A stretch of DNA of 64,000 nucleotides from Acytostelium subglobosum LB1 (taxonomy: Eukaryota; Evosea; Eumycetozoa; Acytosteliales; Acytosteliaceae): NCBI RefSeq assembly GCF_000787575.1, contig NW_012236522.1, forward strand, positions 558,001 to 622,000, read 5' to 3'. The notes under the pieces are model-generated. The model did not search any database. It had not been told where the DNA came from and was given only the letters and a program-made list of their open reading frames with translations. Positions within the stretch are counted from its first letter, which is position 1, and the number at the start of each line of letters is the position of its first letter. Positions 10,893-22,564 of this stretch are shown in pieces. A program made the position numbers and the translations under genes.

Positions 10893-11404
10893 TGTATTAT
10901 TAATATTATTAGATTGTTTTAAAATGAAAAGGATTATTATTATTATAATTGATTATGATTATTATTTCTTATTCTTATGATTATTATTAGTATGATGAAT
11001 GTCTTATAAGTTTAGTTTGATATTTATAGAATCTGATGGACTGTGAAGATGCACTACTCCGAGTTTAGTGATCGCCCAGCATCCCAAGAACGCAAAACTT
11101 GAGGATTTTTTGCATTTGGGTAGTGTTTTGATGGATAAGTCCCATCCAACCCCACTTCAGAAGACTCCAGAGTCAGTGTCCTTTCAAAGTCTTTGCGGCA
11201 ACTCGCTTTGTAACCCTTTACAATGATCTAGAATACACAAAGAGTAGTTTTGGGGTCTAAGAATATAATATAATTGTAAAATATTTAAAATCAATAAATA
11301 ATAATTTAATCGGTAGTTCAATGTGTTGACTAAAGTGCCAATTCCTAGGGGAAGCTGAACTTGTATGTTGAACTCAAAATGATATTATATCTGATAAGAT
11401 ATAA
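10893..11404. other. Intergenic region containing an unexplained GC-richer block
   Basis: This is upstream of the EGF-type gene and downstream of the ABHD13-like gene. About 11030-11225 is more GC-rich than its surroundings, has no open frame worth calling, and contains a short hairpin (GATGG ataagtC CCATC near 11130). The flanks are very AT-rich. It could hold a small non-coding RNA or promoter elements. I found no match to U1, U2, U4, U5 or U6, tRNA boxes or class I RNA motifs by eye. Confidence 0.35.
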
Positions 11405-12500
11405 CTACTGAGGAGACCACTCTCCAAACACCTTGATAAGGAATTCTTTGATATGTTTGGAATATCCAGCATTGTTCTCTGTATCATTGTGACCATATTT
11501 CTCAAATCTAATAATTTCCTTCTGAGATGAGTTGATTGCCAGCTCCTCCAACTTGTCCATATGCTGAGGTGGTACAACTGTATCCTCTCGTCCTGATAAG
11601 AATAGTATTGGAGTTGTAATTGATCTAATTGAGTTCTTACTCATCCATTTGTTCTTTATCAATGGCTTGAGTAGAACCAATGACCCCATAATATTATCCA
11701 TCATATCAGGTATGGACAAGAATGTATTTACAAATATGTTTGCCTTGATCTATATTATAATAATAATGAATGAATGAATAAGAAATGTGGAGCTTGAGAT
11801 GTTGAATGATTGTACTTACCTTGTCTGGATATCTCATTGACGTGTTTATTGCTACCGCACCTCCCAATGACAAACCATATATAACTAACTTCTCAGGATC
11901 AATACTTTCGTCAGACATCAAGTACTCAATACAAGCATCAATATCTTTCTTGATACCACTCTCCATTGGTGAACCATCACTCTTTCCATATCCTCTATAT
12001 GATAGAACGAATAAATTACAACCTACTTGATTACTCAATCTCCAATAGGTTGGTAGTCCATAACTCATATCTAAAGTAGATGATCATTCTGAATTAATAT
12101 TGTAGAAGATGATGATGATGATGATGATGTAGACTCTGTGTACTTACTTCCACCATTGCCATGGCAATATAATATAGTTGGTACACCCTTTGAGTTCTTT
12201 TGTTTGATGAACCAACAGTGTATAGTAAGACCATCCTTGGTTTGTAACATCAACTCTTTAAAGTTGTTGTCATTGAAGCCCCAGCTCTTTGGTTCAAGGA
12301 AGTATCTTCTGTCTGGGAAATAAATAAACTTCTCTTGAGCTAGGTAGGCTATAATAGGTAATCCTACTACACCAGTGAACAACAAAGCAACACTCCTATA
12401 TTATTAACCATATTTAGAGTAATTAATAATTATTTATAACTTTGGGACATTAACCTTACCAAATTGCCATTTGAGCAAGATAACTAAATTGGATAGTCAT
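11405..12500 (-). CDS. abhd13: Alpha/beta hydrolase, ABHD13/BEM46 type
   Basis: Four exons, 12460-12500, 12148-12395, 11820-12070 and 11405-11749, give 294 residues. An N-terminal hydrophobic segment (ALFTGVVGLPIIAYLAQ) probably anchors it in a membrane. The conserved blocks follow family order: YFPDRRYF, the oxyanion motif HGNGGN (completed across the second intron), VLSYRGYGKSDG, the nucleophile elbow GLSLGG with the catalytic Ser, NTFLSIPDM, the acid segment SGREDTVVPPQ and the His segment KYGHNDTE. All three catalytic residues are present. The family is a set of membrane-bound serine hydrolases; ABHD13 proteins are depalmitoylase-like, but the substrate is not settled. Confidence 0.92.
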
Positions 12501-12855
12501 ATTCAGATTGATTGTTTGATAAGTGTAATATACTTTAATGTATAAGGAAGAGATAGTGTATATATATGTTTGAATAAAGGTGAATGAGTCAGTGAATGAA
12601 CTAATGATTATATATGAGTGAATGACTCACACAAACTTGAACAGGTAAGATGACATCTTCATTAATAATTATTAATAATTCCTTGTATGTGAATCCAGAT
12701 GGCAGAGACAAGTGAAGTAGACATACAAACAAGACTGAATGATAAGAATAGATATAATGAGAGGCAATAAAATAGATAGACAACGGACCAATGACTTTGA
12801 TTATTATTAACAAGGTGAAAGGAAAGAGCAACAATGAAGACATGCACTACTTGAT
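12501..12855. other. Intergenic region, nothing recognised
   Basis: Lies between the 3' end of the sterol methyltransferase gene and the start of the ABHD13-like gene, both on the minus strand. AT-rich; the short open frames on the minus strand have no family resemblance. Confidence 0.5.
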
Positions 12856-13920
12856 TTATTTGGCAGTCTCGGGCTTTCTGGCCAAGACAAAGAGCATTGG
12901 CGAGAAGATCTCCTTGCGACCTCCCTCGACGAGGTAGATGGCAGCACCCTGGAGCCAGACGTTGACGTCGTAGGCACCACCTGGGGCAATCTTGACGACC
13001 TCGAGCAACTGGCACAGCTTACCGGTGAGGTAACGACCGACGGCGGTGTGCAGGAAACCAGTGATCGAGAACGAACCGGACAATGGCAGGTACCATGGAA
13101 GGTCAGAGGTCTCGGCGAGATCGGTGGCGGTGATCACCTCAAAACCAGCCTCCTTGAGGGCGGCGACGATGGCAGCTGGCTGCTCCAGCTCTGGGAGACC
13201 GTTGCCGAGCTCAATCTCACGCTTGATCTTCTTGTGCTCCTCGTTGTTCTTGTCGTACTTGTTGGTGACGATCCACTCGTAGCCTCCAAAGAGTGCGCCG
13301 GGCTTCAACAGACGGAAGATCTCCTTGTAGCAGTCGACCTTGTTGGGGGCGTGGCAGGTGGCCTCAACCTGGTAGATGGCGTCGTAGGTGGCGTCCTCCT
13401 GGGGGACCTTCATGAAGTCGGCCTTGATGAAGGAGCAGAGTGGGGCGAGACCGGCAGCCTCGTTCAGACGCTTTCCACGCTGGATCTGGTACTCGTTGTT
13501 GTTGAGACCGACGACGTGGGCACCGGAGAAACGGGCAATGGTTCTCATTGGACCACCGACACCGCAGCCGACATCGAGCACACGCATGCCTGGGAACAGA
13601 CCGAGCTGATGAGCAAGGTACATCTCGTGACGGGCAATCGAGGCCTCGAAGCTCTCGAACTTGTGACGGGTGGCAAAGTGGAAGGACTGACCCCAGCCAA
13701 ACTCGTAAAAGTCGGTGGCCAGATCGTAGAACTGGTTGACCATGCTGGTGTAGTTGTTCTTACGGGCTTCGATGGACTTGTCCTCATTTCCCTGGAACAG
13801 CTCGTTGTACTGCTTCAAAGTGTCAGAGATACCAGCACGGCCGACGGCATCAGACTCCTTACGGGCGATGGCCTTCAAACGGGTCAAATCACCCTCCATA
13901 GCTCTTTGTTGAGTGTTCAT
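12856..13920 (-). CDS. smt1: Sterol 24-C-methyltransferase
   Basis: A single exon of 354 codons, typical for the family. The protein transfers a methyl group from S-adenosylmethionine to C-24 of a sterol side chain (ERG6/SMT1 step), normally at the endoplasmic reticulum. Visible motifs are the family region [14 protein letters not shown]-like (here [20 protein letters not shown]), SAM motif [12 protein letters not shown], the following [16 protein letters not shown], the post-motif [11 protein letters not shown], and the C-terminal SMT domain with an [15 protein letters not shown]-like end. Codons end mostly in C or G and there is no intron, consistent with strong expression. Dictyostelids make C24-alkylated stanols, so the step fits the biology. 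Confidence 0.96.
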   Translation of the reverse strand: MNTQQRAMEGDLTRLKAIARKESDAVGRAGISDTLKQYNELFQGNEDKSIEARKNNYTSMVNQFYDLATDFYEFGWGQSFHFATRHKFESFEASIARHEMYLAHQLGLFPGMRVLDVGCGVGGPMRTIARFSGAHVVGLNNNEYQIQRGKRLNEAAGLAPLCSFIKADFMKVPQEDATYDAIYQVEATCHAPNKVDCYKEIFRLLKPGALFGGYEWIVTNKYDKNNEEHKKIKREIELGNGLPELEQPAAIVAALKEAGFEVITATDLAETSDLPWYLPLSGSFSITGFLHTAVGRYLTGKLCQLLEVVKIAPGGAYDVNVWLQGAAIYLVEGGRKEIFSPMLFVLARKPETAK

Positions 13921-14991
13921 TATGTTGTATGTTGTTGTTGTATAAAGGGGAAAGTGTTAAATAAGTTTATAAATATATTAGGGTAGTTGGTAGTAAGTTG
14001 ATATATGTGGAGTATGAAGAATTAATTGATAAGGATTGATATATAACAAATTATCTCGAAGGTATGTATGAAGATAATAAAGGTATATATAATAATTATT
14101 ATAATTAAATCTCGAAGAGGAAAGTAAAGTGATTACTACTGACTTGGAGGTAAAGGTAAAGAGATAGATAACTTATGTGTAGAGCTTGGTGATGGCTTGT
14201 AAAGTGAATGGTGTTGGTTGAGTGACAGTCAATGGATGAGGTGAGAGAGGACCGCCTCACATTCACTCATTCTGGTCTGACTGGCCCACTCGATTACATA
14301 GAACCAACAACTAATCAAGAATCAACAACAAACTTTAATCATCATCCCCATCACATCACACTGCCCACCCGAGTCTGAGGTCTTGCCCATCAAAGATTGA
14401 ACAGCCGACGAATGTTTTGAAAGACCTTCACCTCATGTTGTTGTTCTCCACTCTGGAACAACATAAAAAAAATCATTTAAATCACTAATCGATTACTTTG
14501 TTGTTTGTGTTTCGAATAAAGATATCTGATTGCCCATCATCCACCATCCCAGCATTAACAAAAGAAATCAAACATTGGTGGGCTGTGTGTGAGTGGGTCT
14601 CGATCACTCGTCATTGCAGGCTTCTTCAAGGGTGCAACGTGTGAACTCAACCCTCTGATCTTTCGACCTCGCAAAGTGATCTCGTCATGAACATGCGACA
14701 CTCCTATCATCAACTCTACAGATCCAATGGTTGCCTTTGTATTTGTAATACACCACAACAACCAATCAATTGATGGCCTCTCACACAGGTGTGTAGTTCC
14801 ACGTCAACTTGTTGTCGTCGGGTTTCTCAAATGAATGAGGTAATGGTAATGAATGAGCTTGGTTGATTGATTTTATTGGTGCGAATGTGAGACGGACTTG
14901 ATTGAGTTGGTTGGTTGGTCGGCAAGACAGGTTGGCTAGCCATGAGAAATAGTTATAATGATGGAAGAAGGAATATGATCGGTCCACCAAC
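13921..14991. other. Intergenic region between SMT and COX19, with weak ORF candidates
   Basis: Over 1 kb upstream of the sterol methyltransferase gene and downstream of COX19. Positions 13921-14140 are AT-rich promoter-like DNA. Around 14560-14760 the composition is more balanced, and a minus frame runs 68 codons without a family match. A minus frame ending at 14781 finishes with FEKPDDNKLTWNYTPV, which looks protein-like, but no clear start or splice partner was found. Confidence 0.35.
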
Positions 14992-15400
14992 TTATCTGTC
15001 TTTGTTTGGTCTTCGTAGACCAGCAATAATTGGCTCTCTTGGGTTTTGTGGAGGCTCCACTACCTTTGACTTTTGAAGTTCATTGTATCCAAAACTGTCA
15101 ATGTCCTCCTTTGCCATTAGTCCTCTGTTGTGATTGATTGAATGATTGAATGTAAGTGTCCTGTGTATGTTGTGTGTCACATCATGATATCAATCTATTC
15201 AACAACACTCACCTGTCCATTCTACATTGCAAATAGAGCTTTGACAACTCCATGCACATTCTAGACTGATTCTTGTTATCAGCCAGACACTTTATATATG
15301 AGTTCATTGGCTGTAAACATTCTTGGTCATGATCCAAAGGGAAGCTTCCCTTATCAGGTGGCGTTGGAGCCTTCATAGCAGAGTTATGTGCAAAGTTCAT
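14992..15400 (-). CDS. cox19: Cytochrome c oxidase assembly factor COX19
   Basis: Two exons, 15213-15400 and 14992-15124, give 106 residues. The N-terminal part matches the family at PPDKGSFPLDHDQEC. A CHCH domain holds twin Cx9C motifs: C-LQPMNSYIK-C and C-MELSKLYLQ-C. The segment that follows, MDRGLMAKEDIDSFGY, matches the ME+..LM...L..LGF region of human COX19. The join at ATGGACAG|GTGAGT restores the arginine codon. COX19 works with copper in the mitochondrial intermembrane space during complex IV assembly. The C-terminal tail is longer than in yeast. Confidence 0.93.
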
Positions 15401-15917
15401 TCTATATATCTTTATCTATATCTCTATATGTATTATAAGTGTTTTAAATTGTGAACACAACTTCATGATTCGTTGTCTTGTTTATTAGTGTGGGAAACGA
15501 GCGAAACACACAAAGATAATTATGTTGTTTATGTGATGTTCAAATAATATATATATATCAATAGATAAGGATTATTCATTCATATATATATATCTTAGGA
15601 CAACTTATAAATAATCAAACAACAACAACAACAACAAACATTACAATACTGTCAAACATACATGTATGTAATAACAAACTAATGACGCTTGGATTGAAAG
15701 TGAAGATACCATAAGAGTCAAAATGAGGCAAAATGAATAAAACACAAAATTTTTCACATTAATTTCTTGGTGTGTTCAATAACTCACAAAGTGCCTTCAA
15801 AGTCTGTTCATCATCATAATCTATCTTGATCAACTATCTATCTAACTTCACTATCCATCCATATATATTATATATTTACGTATTATTCATAATACATACA
15901 TACTAAACACATACAAG
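15401..15917. other. Divergent promoter region between COX19 and CSN2
   Basis: AT-rich bidirectional upstream DNA. It contains TA runs at about 15550 and 15590, an (AAC)n run near 15622, and a T-rich/A-rich stretch at about 15740-15760. No gene is supported. Confidence 0.5.
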
Positions 15918-17584
15918 ATGTCTGACGATGAGGATATGAACTTTGACGATGATGAGTACTTTGATGACGATGATGAACAGGCTGATGACAACAACGATGA
16001 GGAGGAGGAGGGTGTCGAGATTGAGAATCAATACTACAACTCAAAGGGTCTCATCGATGATGACATCTCAGAGGCAATAGAATCATACGAGAAGGTTATC
16101 GAGTTAGAGAAGGGAGAGAAAGGTGAATGGTATGTATTGTACATTCATTCATTCATTCATTCATTTGATTGATTGATTGAATGATCATATTGCTCACATA
16201 AACATTATATACACATAACAGGGGATTCAAAGCACTAAAGAAGATTACCAAGCTTAACTTTAGAATTGGAAAGTTCGACAAGATGATTGAGAGCTACAGA
16301 CAGTTCCTATCATACACCAAGTCCGCTGTCACTAGCAATTATAGTGAGAAGGGTATCAACTCAATCCTTGATCTCGTGCCAACTGGTGCAAGCATTGAGC
16401 TTGATCTCGTTCAACAGGTCTATGACCTAACACTCAAGTGTCTGCTTGAGGCCAAGAATGAGGTATGTGTAATTGTAATCAAACATTGGATTGACCAGAT
16501 TGACTGACAATGATTGATCATATATATATACACAGAGAGTTTGGTTCAGGACCAACCTAAAGCTCTCCAAACTATTGTTTGAGAAGGAGGAGTATGCACG
16601 TTTGGCAAAGATTCTTAGAGAGTTGCACAAGTCTTGTCAGTTGGAGGATGGATCAGATGACCAGAAGAAGGGAAGCCAACTTGTGGACATCTATGCCCTT
16701 GAGATTCAAATGTACACTGCGACCAAGAACAACAAGAAGTTGAAGGATTTATATAAGAAGGCATTGGAGGTAACGATATCATAATCATCATCGTCGTCAT
16801 TACTCAACCATACACTAACATCCAATCCATCAATCAATCACTTCCAATAGATTAAAAGTGCTATTCCACATCCAAGAATCATGGGTATCATTAGAGAGTG
16901 CGGTGGCAAGATGCATATGGCAGAGAAGGAATGGGAGAAGGCTCACTCTGACTTCTTTGAGGCATTCAAGAACTATGATGAGGCTGGAAGCCCAAGACGT
17001 ATCCAGTGTCTCAAGTACCTGGTTCTGGCAACAATGCTGATGCTGTCCTCCATCAATCCATTCGACTCTACAGAGGCCAAGCCATACAAGAATGATCCAG
17101 ACATCCTTGCTATGACCAACCTCGTCAGTGCCTACGAGCGCAATGACATCTATGCATTCGAGAAGATCCTCAGAGGTATGATAATGTCACACAACATTGA
17201 TGATTGATCACTGACTAACAAACATCAACATAATCAATAGACAACAGAAAGACCATCATGGATGACCCATTCATCAGAATGTACATTGAGGACCTGTTGA
17301 AGAACATTCGTACACAGGTGTTGCTCAAGTTGTTGGAGCCATACACAAGGATCAGAATACCATTTATCTCGAAGGAGTTGAACATCCCTTCCAACGAGGT
17401 GGAGGCTTTGCTTGTGACATTGATTTTGGACAACAAGATTCGTGGCTCCATCGATCAGGTCAACCAACAACTGGAGCTGGACTCTGCAAAGTCGTCAAGC
17501 TACTGGAAGTATCGCTCCATTCACAAGTGGGCCACTCATATCGGTTCGTTGAACAACACCATCGCTGGAAAGATCTCTTCATAA
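15918..17584 (+). CDS. csn2: COP9 signalosome subunit 2
   Basis: Five exons, 15918-16129, 16222-16462, 16536-16769, 16851-17175 and 17241-17584, give 451 residues, close to the human 443. All phases agree. The N-terminus is the typical acidic stretch ([20 protein letters not shown]). Strong matches include [80 protein letters not shown] and [16 protein letters not shown]-terminal PCI/winged-helix region ([14 protein letters not shown]) follows. CSN2 is a scaffold of the COP9 signalosome, which removes NEDD8 from cullins and so governs the SCF ligases that F-box proteins load. Three F-box proteins are encoded later in the window. Confidence 0.97.
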
Positions 17585-18053
17585 AGAGAGAGAGTACATC
17601 ACTAGTTTACCAGCGCAAGAAGTATCACCGAGTGTACATCATCAAACCCTTCCCCTCCCTCCATCAAGTGAAGTGAAGTGAAGTGACCAACCAACAAGGG
17701 GACCATCATATGACAGGGTCACTGTCATGTCAAGTCCATCATCAACATGCAACAACAGAACACAGCACATACATCACATATACACCACCACACACTCAAC
17801 AATCAATAAACGCCTGGAACATGTAGAGTTAGTAACATCAATCAATGAATGTAATAATTATCAAACAAATAATAATGAGATATTTGATCATCATTAGGAC
17901 TCAAGGTTCGTAATTAAATTAAATCGAATTTTTCAAAGATCTCGTTGGAAACTGCTCCCTCATGTGCACTCTGACAAGCAACACACAAGGTAACATAACT
18001 TGTCAGAAGAATAGATATATACTATTATACAGATATACTTCAAATATATATAA
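17585..18053. other. CSN2 3' flank and upstream region of the RRM gene
   Basis: Holds the CSN2 3' untranslated region with four GTGAA copies near 17667-17683 and an AATAAACG at 17805. AT-rich upstream DNA of the TRA2-like gene follows, ending in TATATA just before the start at 18054. No additional gene is seen. Confidence 0.5.
17805..17810 (+). terminator. Candidate poly(A) signal AATAAA
   Basis: AATAAACG lies about 220 nt after the CSN2 stop. It has the same octamer context as downstream of the genes ending at 3523 and 4377. Confidence 0.4.
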
Positions 18054-19148
18054 ATGGATTATCATAGTCTTCACAGTGAGGGTAGCGCACCGGCGCCATC
18101 AACAATGTCAACACCATCAACATCATCACTCTATCCTCCAACTCATCCATCCAGACTAATGAACCAAATGATGAGCTATCCATCACCATACGGCCAATAC
18201 CCAAGCCACCCTGTATACGACGCACAACCAACCGACAGACCAAACCAATTGGCCAATGTAAGTCAATGACGACAAGAAAGACGAGTGACACATAGAACTG
18301 ATACATCTTTTCTTGTACATTTACAGACTGCACCACCAAATAAAGTGCTTGGACTATTCGGTCTGAGTCACACGACAGACAAGTACATGATACAGAATGA
18401 GTTTATGAAGTATGGAAGTCTTGACAATGTGCATCTTATCATGGACAGGAAGACAAATCGATCAAAGTGCTATGCATTCGTATACTTTACCAATCTCGAA
18501 GATGCCGTCAAGGCCAAGAACGCGTGTCAGGACCTCGTGTTGGACGGAAAGAAGATCAGAACAGACTACTCGGCATCTTCAAAGCCACATGACACTAGTG
18601 CTGGTGGTTCGAACCCGGGCGGCGTTCGCTACTCGCCGTACGGCAATCGAGACAATGTTCGACCCCAACAGTATGCATATGGAACTTACGACAGATACAG
18701 ACAACAAGCACCACCACCACCACCACCACCATACGGTGGAGCAGAATACAGACCACCTTTGTTGGACAGACCTTTGGACAGATACGGACTACCTTATGGA
18801 AGTGCAGTGAGCAATGAAGTTAGACCAGCCGACAGACCAGCCGACAGACAAACAGATAGATTTGGACAAGGTGTTATTGGAACCAGTACGAACAGGGACA
18901 CTCAACAGCCTCCAAGATCACTAGAGAGACCGTCAGGAGATGATGACAGATCACAACAATACAGAAGAGACGATAGCAATGGCAGTAACAGCAAACCTGG
19001 CGAAGATAAGTTTAACGAGTCAAGATATACATCAAGTAACAGCAACAGCAACAACAGAAACGGCAACAATTCAGTTAGACCAGACAACAGTTACAGTGGA
19101 TCCGTTATCGTTGCACCTCCATCAATCAGGAGACCTTATGAGAGCTAA
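18054..19148 (+). CDS. TRA2-like RNA-recognition-motif splicing factor
   Basis: Two exons, 18054-18257 and 18327-19148, give 341 residues. After a Pro/Ser/Tyr-rich N-terminus there is one RRM at about 72-150. Its RNP2 is VLGLFGLS and its RNP1 is KCYAFVYF. Around these are FMKYGSLDNVHLIMDRKTNR and VLDGKKIRTDYS, closest from memory to transformer-2 proteins. The C-terminal half is disordered: a polyproline run (APPPPPPPYGG), repeats of DRP/ADRP/DRQTDR, and a Ser/Asn-rich tail. Animal TRA2 has RS domains on both sides. Here arginine alternates with Asp/Pro rather than forming clean RS repeats, so orthology is tentative. It is probably a nuclear splicing regulator. Confidence 0.75.
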
Positions 19149-19339
19149 CAAACAACAAACAGCAAACAACAACCAACCAAACAAACCAATCAAGTTAAGT
19201 TAAGTAATCCTTGGATGATACGGAGCGATGATAAACGCGTAATAAAGGACCAATCAAGCAAATGCGTTGAGGGACGCATGTTACATCGTCCGTCAGTCGA
19301 TCATATACTTTACTTTGGACAAATCCTGGAAGGAGTGAC

Positions 19340-21730
19340 TTATTGTGAAAGTTGACTCTCGCAGTACAACAGTTGCTGGAGATACTTGAGATAGTATATC
19401 TTGTCGCCCAACAGTTCCTCCAATTGCTTTTGTACTCCTTGGTCGTCATCATCTCCATTTGCTTCGCCGCCGCCTGCCAGTATTGAATCGGCTCCATCAC
19501 TATTCAGACAGACGTCTTTCAAGACTCCGTAGACCATGTTGAACGTTTCCTCTCCGAATATACTATTGCAGAAGCTTGATTATGTGATGTTAGTCAGTGC
19601 TGGCCCCTATACAGCAGGAATGGATTGGTACTCACTGTCTCAGTGCAACGGCCCTTGTGTGTAACTTCTTGTTGCGAAGTTGGCTCTTTTTCTCATCTGA
19701 CTCTTCATTGTTGTTGTTATTGTTGGCGTTGTTGGTGTTGTTGCTTTCCAACATATCCTCTGTTGTTGTGGTTGTTGATGTTGTTTGTGTTTCATAGCAA
19801 CGCTCTGTTTCTTGGTTGGTAGGTGTATCCATGATTCCACTGCTCTCAAGACTACTGCAGCTTTCCAATTCAGTGGAGTGTGTGGAGAAGCTGTCATCAG
19901 TGCTAATACTACTCGTCATTGTTGTTGACACGTCGACACCAGTCTCCATGATTGGTTGCTCAGTGGCTGGTCCATCATCTGTTGTCTTTGCTATTGGAGG
20001 GATGTCTGCCTTCTTTGTCAGATTCAATGTTGACTTTACAGAGTCCATCTTCTGTTTGTACAATGCCTCCTGTTGTTTGAGGTCAACCTGTCTGTTTGAT
20101 CGCTTTGTCAATGATATCTCAGGTACAGCAGGTCTAGTGTATGTCGATGTCGATGTCGATGTCGAAGTAGAGGTGGTAGATGTAGTCGATTGTGGTGGCT
20201 TGGTAACTGTCGATGTGGAGGTAGACACCCTTGTTGATGATGATGACAATCTTCCAGAGGGTGTCGATCGTCCAGATGGAGTAGTGCGTCCAGATGGAGT
20301 AACTCGTCCAGACGGAGTCGACCGTCCAGAGGGTGGTGCAACAGAGGGTGTTACTCTACTTGATGGCTGTGTGCTTGTTCTTTCTGATGATGATGATGGA
20401 ACCAAAGGTTTGCTAANTTGAAGAGAGGGATGATGATTTTGTCAACGATGGTGTGGACAGTCTACCACTTCGCGTGGATGATGACGAAGTGGCGGTTGTG
20501 GAAGTGGATGTAGATGAGGTCGGAATTGACAGTCGAGATGAGGAGGACGAGGAAGTACTCGTCCTGCTCACACTTCCAGATGATGACAAAGGTTTGGTCT
20601 TTGATGTGCTGGGAATAGATACAGTAGGTCGGGTTGGAGGTGTATATAATGGAGCTGTTGGTGTTGGTATTGGTGTTGGTTTAGCTGTTGGAGTAGTTGG
20701 GGATTGAGTTGACTGAGTGATTGGTGCTCTTTTGGATTCTGCTGGTTTTGGTGTTATTGCTGTCTTGCTCGTTATCGTAGAGGTTGTTGTCGTGGTTGTC
20801 TTGGTCACTACTGCAGGCTTGGTTGGTGTTGACTTTGGTGTTGACATTGGTGTTGTAGTTGGCGTTGATCTAGGTGTTGATGATGACGACGATGATGCTG
20901 TTACAGGCCTCGTTGGAGTCGTCGCTGATGTCTGTTGCCTGACTGGCGTCTGTTTGGATGCGATTGGTGATGCAGTTGGTGTTTGTCTAGGTCTCGTGGC
21001 TACATTACTTCTGACACTATTGATTGGTGATGTTGTTATTGCTGGTGACTTTGGAGTGATTGATGGTGTTGGCTTAGCTTTGGACATTGCCATTGGAATG
21101 CTAAATTGAGATAGAGAGTGAGTGAGTGATGGTCATACATGATTGAGTTCAAACATACTTTGTCTGTGGCCTTGATGGTGAAGGTGATGGCGCTGCAGAT
21201 GTTGTTGATGTCGATGGGGATGATTGCTTCAGATTGGCCACTGAAGAGTCCGAAGCAGCTCGTGCAATTTGTACATAGGTTTGAATGAATGGAAGTGAGA
21301 GAATGTTGTCCACAGATGGTCGCTGCTTTGGATCAGTGCGCAACATGAATGAAATGAGTGATCGCATGTCGCTCGAGTACATGGTTGGAATGGGTGGATA
21401 GTTTCCCTTGAGTATCTTTAGAACCAGTGCCGGCAGACTGCCAGCATTGAATGCATGCTTCAATGTTGCCAACTCATAAAGTACACAGCCCAATGACCAA
21501 ATGTCCGACTTGTGATCGTAAGGTCTATCCTCACATATCTCTGGCGACAGATAATAAGGTGTACCAATGACAGTCCTCGCGAATGATGTATCACTATTCA
21601 ATATCTTTGCAATTCCCATGTCTCCAACCTTGACAACTGATCGATTATCAATGTTTGAAAGGAAGATGTTCTGTGTTTTCTGTTGTGTCGTTGTCATTGA
21701 TTGATTGAATGAATGAGTGAGTCCAACTCC

Positions 21731-21776
<46 letters not shown>

Positions 21777-22254
21777 GAATGATACTTACAAGATCACGAT
21801 GTAGTATATTCTTGCTATTCATGTATTGAACAGCAAGACAGATCTGAGTGAACCATGTCCATATCTGATCTTCAGTGAAGTAACTCTTTTGAATGGTACG
21901 CTTCTTTATCTCTTGATGTATATCACCTGCATTGGCATACTCCATTCCAATGTATAATGTACCATTAACCAAGAAGCTATCATGATATGCAATGATATTC
22001 TCATGGCTTTGAAACATTGAATCATACATTAGATTGATTGAATGATTAAATGAATGATTGAATGTTGGTTATACATACTCTAACATTGATAACACTTGTA
22101 CTTCATTCATAGCATCATTCCTCTCACGAGGTGCCATCTCCATTATATTTATCTGTTTGAGTACTAATAGCAAACCATCTGATCGTCGTCTAACCAGAAC
22201 AGCCTTTCCAAAGCTACCTTTACCAATAGTTCTAAGTTCTTCATAATCCTCCAT
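19340..22254 (-). CDS. NIMA-related protein kinase (NEK family)
   Basis: Five exons, 22079-22254, 21790-22006, 21159-21679, 19636-21100 and 19340-19574, give 870 residues once an N at 20417 is ignored. The kinase domain spans about 1-265: glycine loop IGKGSFGKAVLV, lysine in VLKQINI, catalytic loop HRDLKTQN (typical of NEKs), activation segment start GDMGIAK (Met where most kinases have DFG), TVIGTPYYLSPEICE, and SDIWSLGCVLYEL. A long Ser/Thr/Pro tail follows, with six-residue PSGRxT repeats. A conserved-looking C-terminal helix region comes last (QLEELLGDKIYYLKYLQQLL). NEKs act in mitosis, centrosomes and cilia. Dictyostelids lack cilia, so a mitotic or centrosomal role is more likely. The subfamily is not certain. 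Confidence 0.88.
20262..20335 (-). repeat. 18-bp tandem repeat encoding PSGRxT units
   Basis: Inside the kinase tail, an 18-base unit (core TCCAGATGGAGT on the plus strand) repeats about four to five times with small differences. It encodes successive Thr-Pro-Ser-Gly-Arg units. Each unit offers a possible phosphorylation site (S/T-P). Confidence 0.7.
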
Positions 22255-22564
22255 CCTATCCTATCTATGTTATAACAAAGGTGTAGTAGTAGTATTACAA
22301 GTCAAGCAGGGACTTGTGAATCACAATGAATGACCTCAGCGAAGTTGTTGCAAGCCAAAGAGTCAACTTTTCAAATAATTGCAAAGGGTACCCCCTTTGG
22401 TTTCTTGAAGTTGGNATTCAAAGTCTAGACTCATGGGAAATGAAGTGAGAGATAGAGATAGAGATATAGATATACATGGGGAGGGAATGAATATAGGTAC
22501 AACATGTTTAATCCAATAATGGTAATGTATATATATGGACTTTGCGCGAGAGAAGATTAGTGAA
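22255..22564. other. Kinase upstream region, with one ambiguous base
   Basis: Lies between the kinase start and the BtaA-like stop, both on the minus strand. It contains an N at 22415 and a (GAGATA)n-like stretch near 22450-22475. No gene is seen. Confidence 0.5.

Noticed and set aside
13048-13986. 312-codon plus-strand open frame
   Set aside because: It is the complement of the sterol methyltransferase gene, whose motifs are unmistakable; the frame is open only because of the biased codons.
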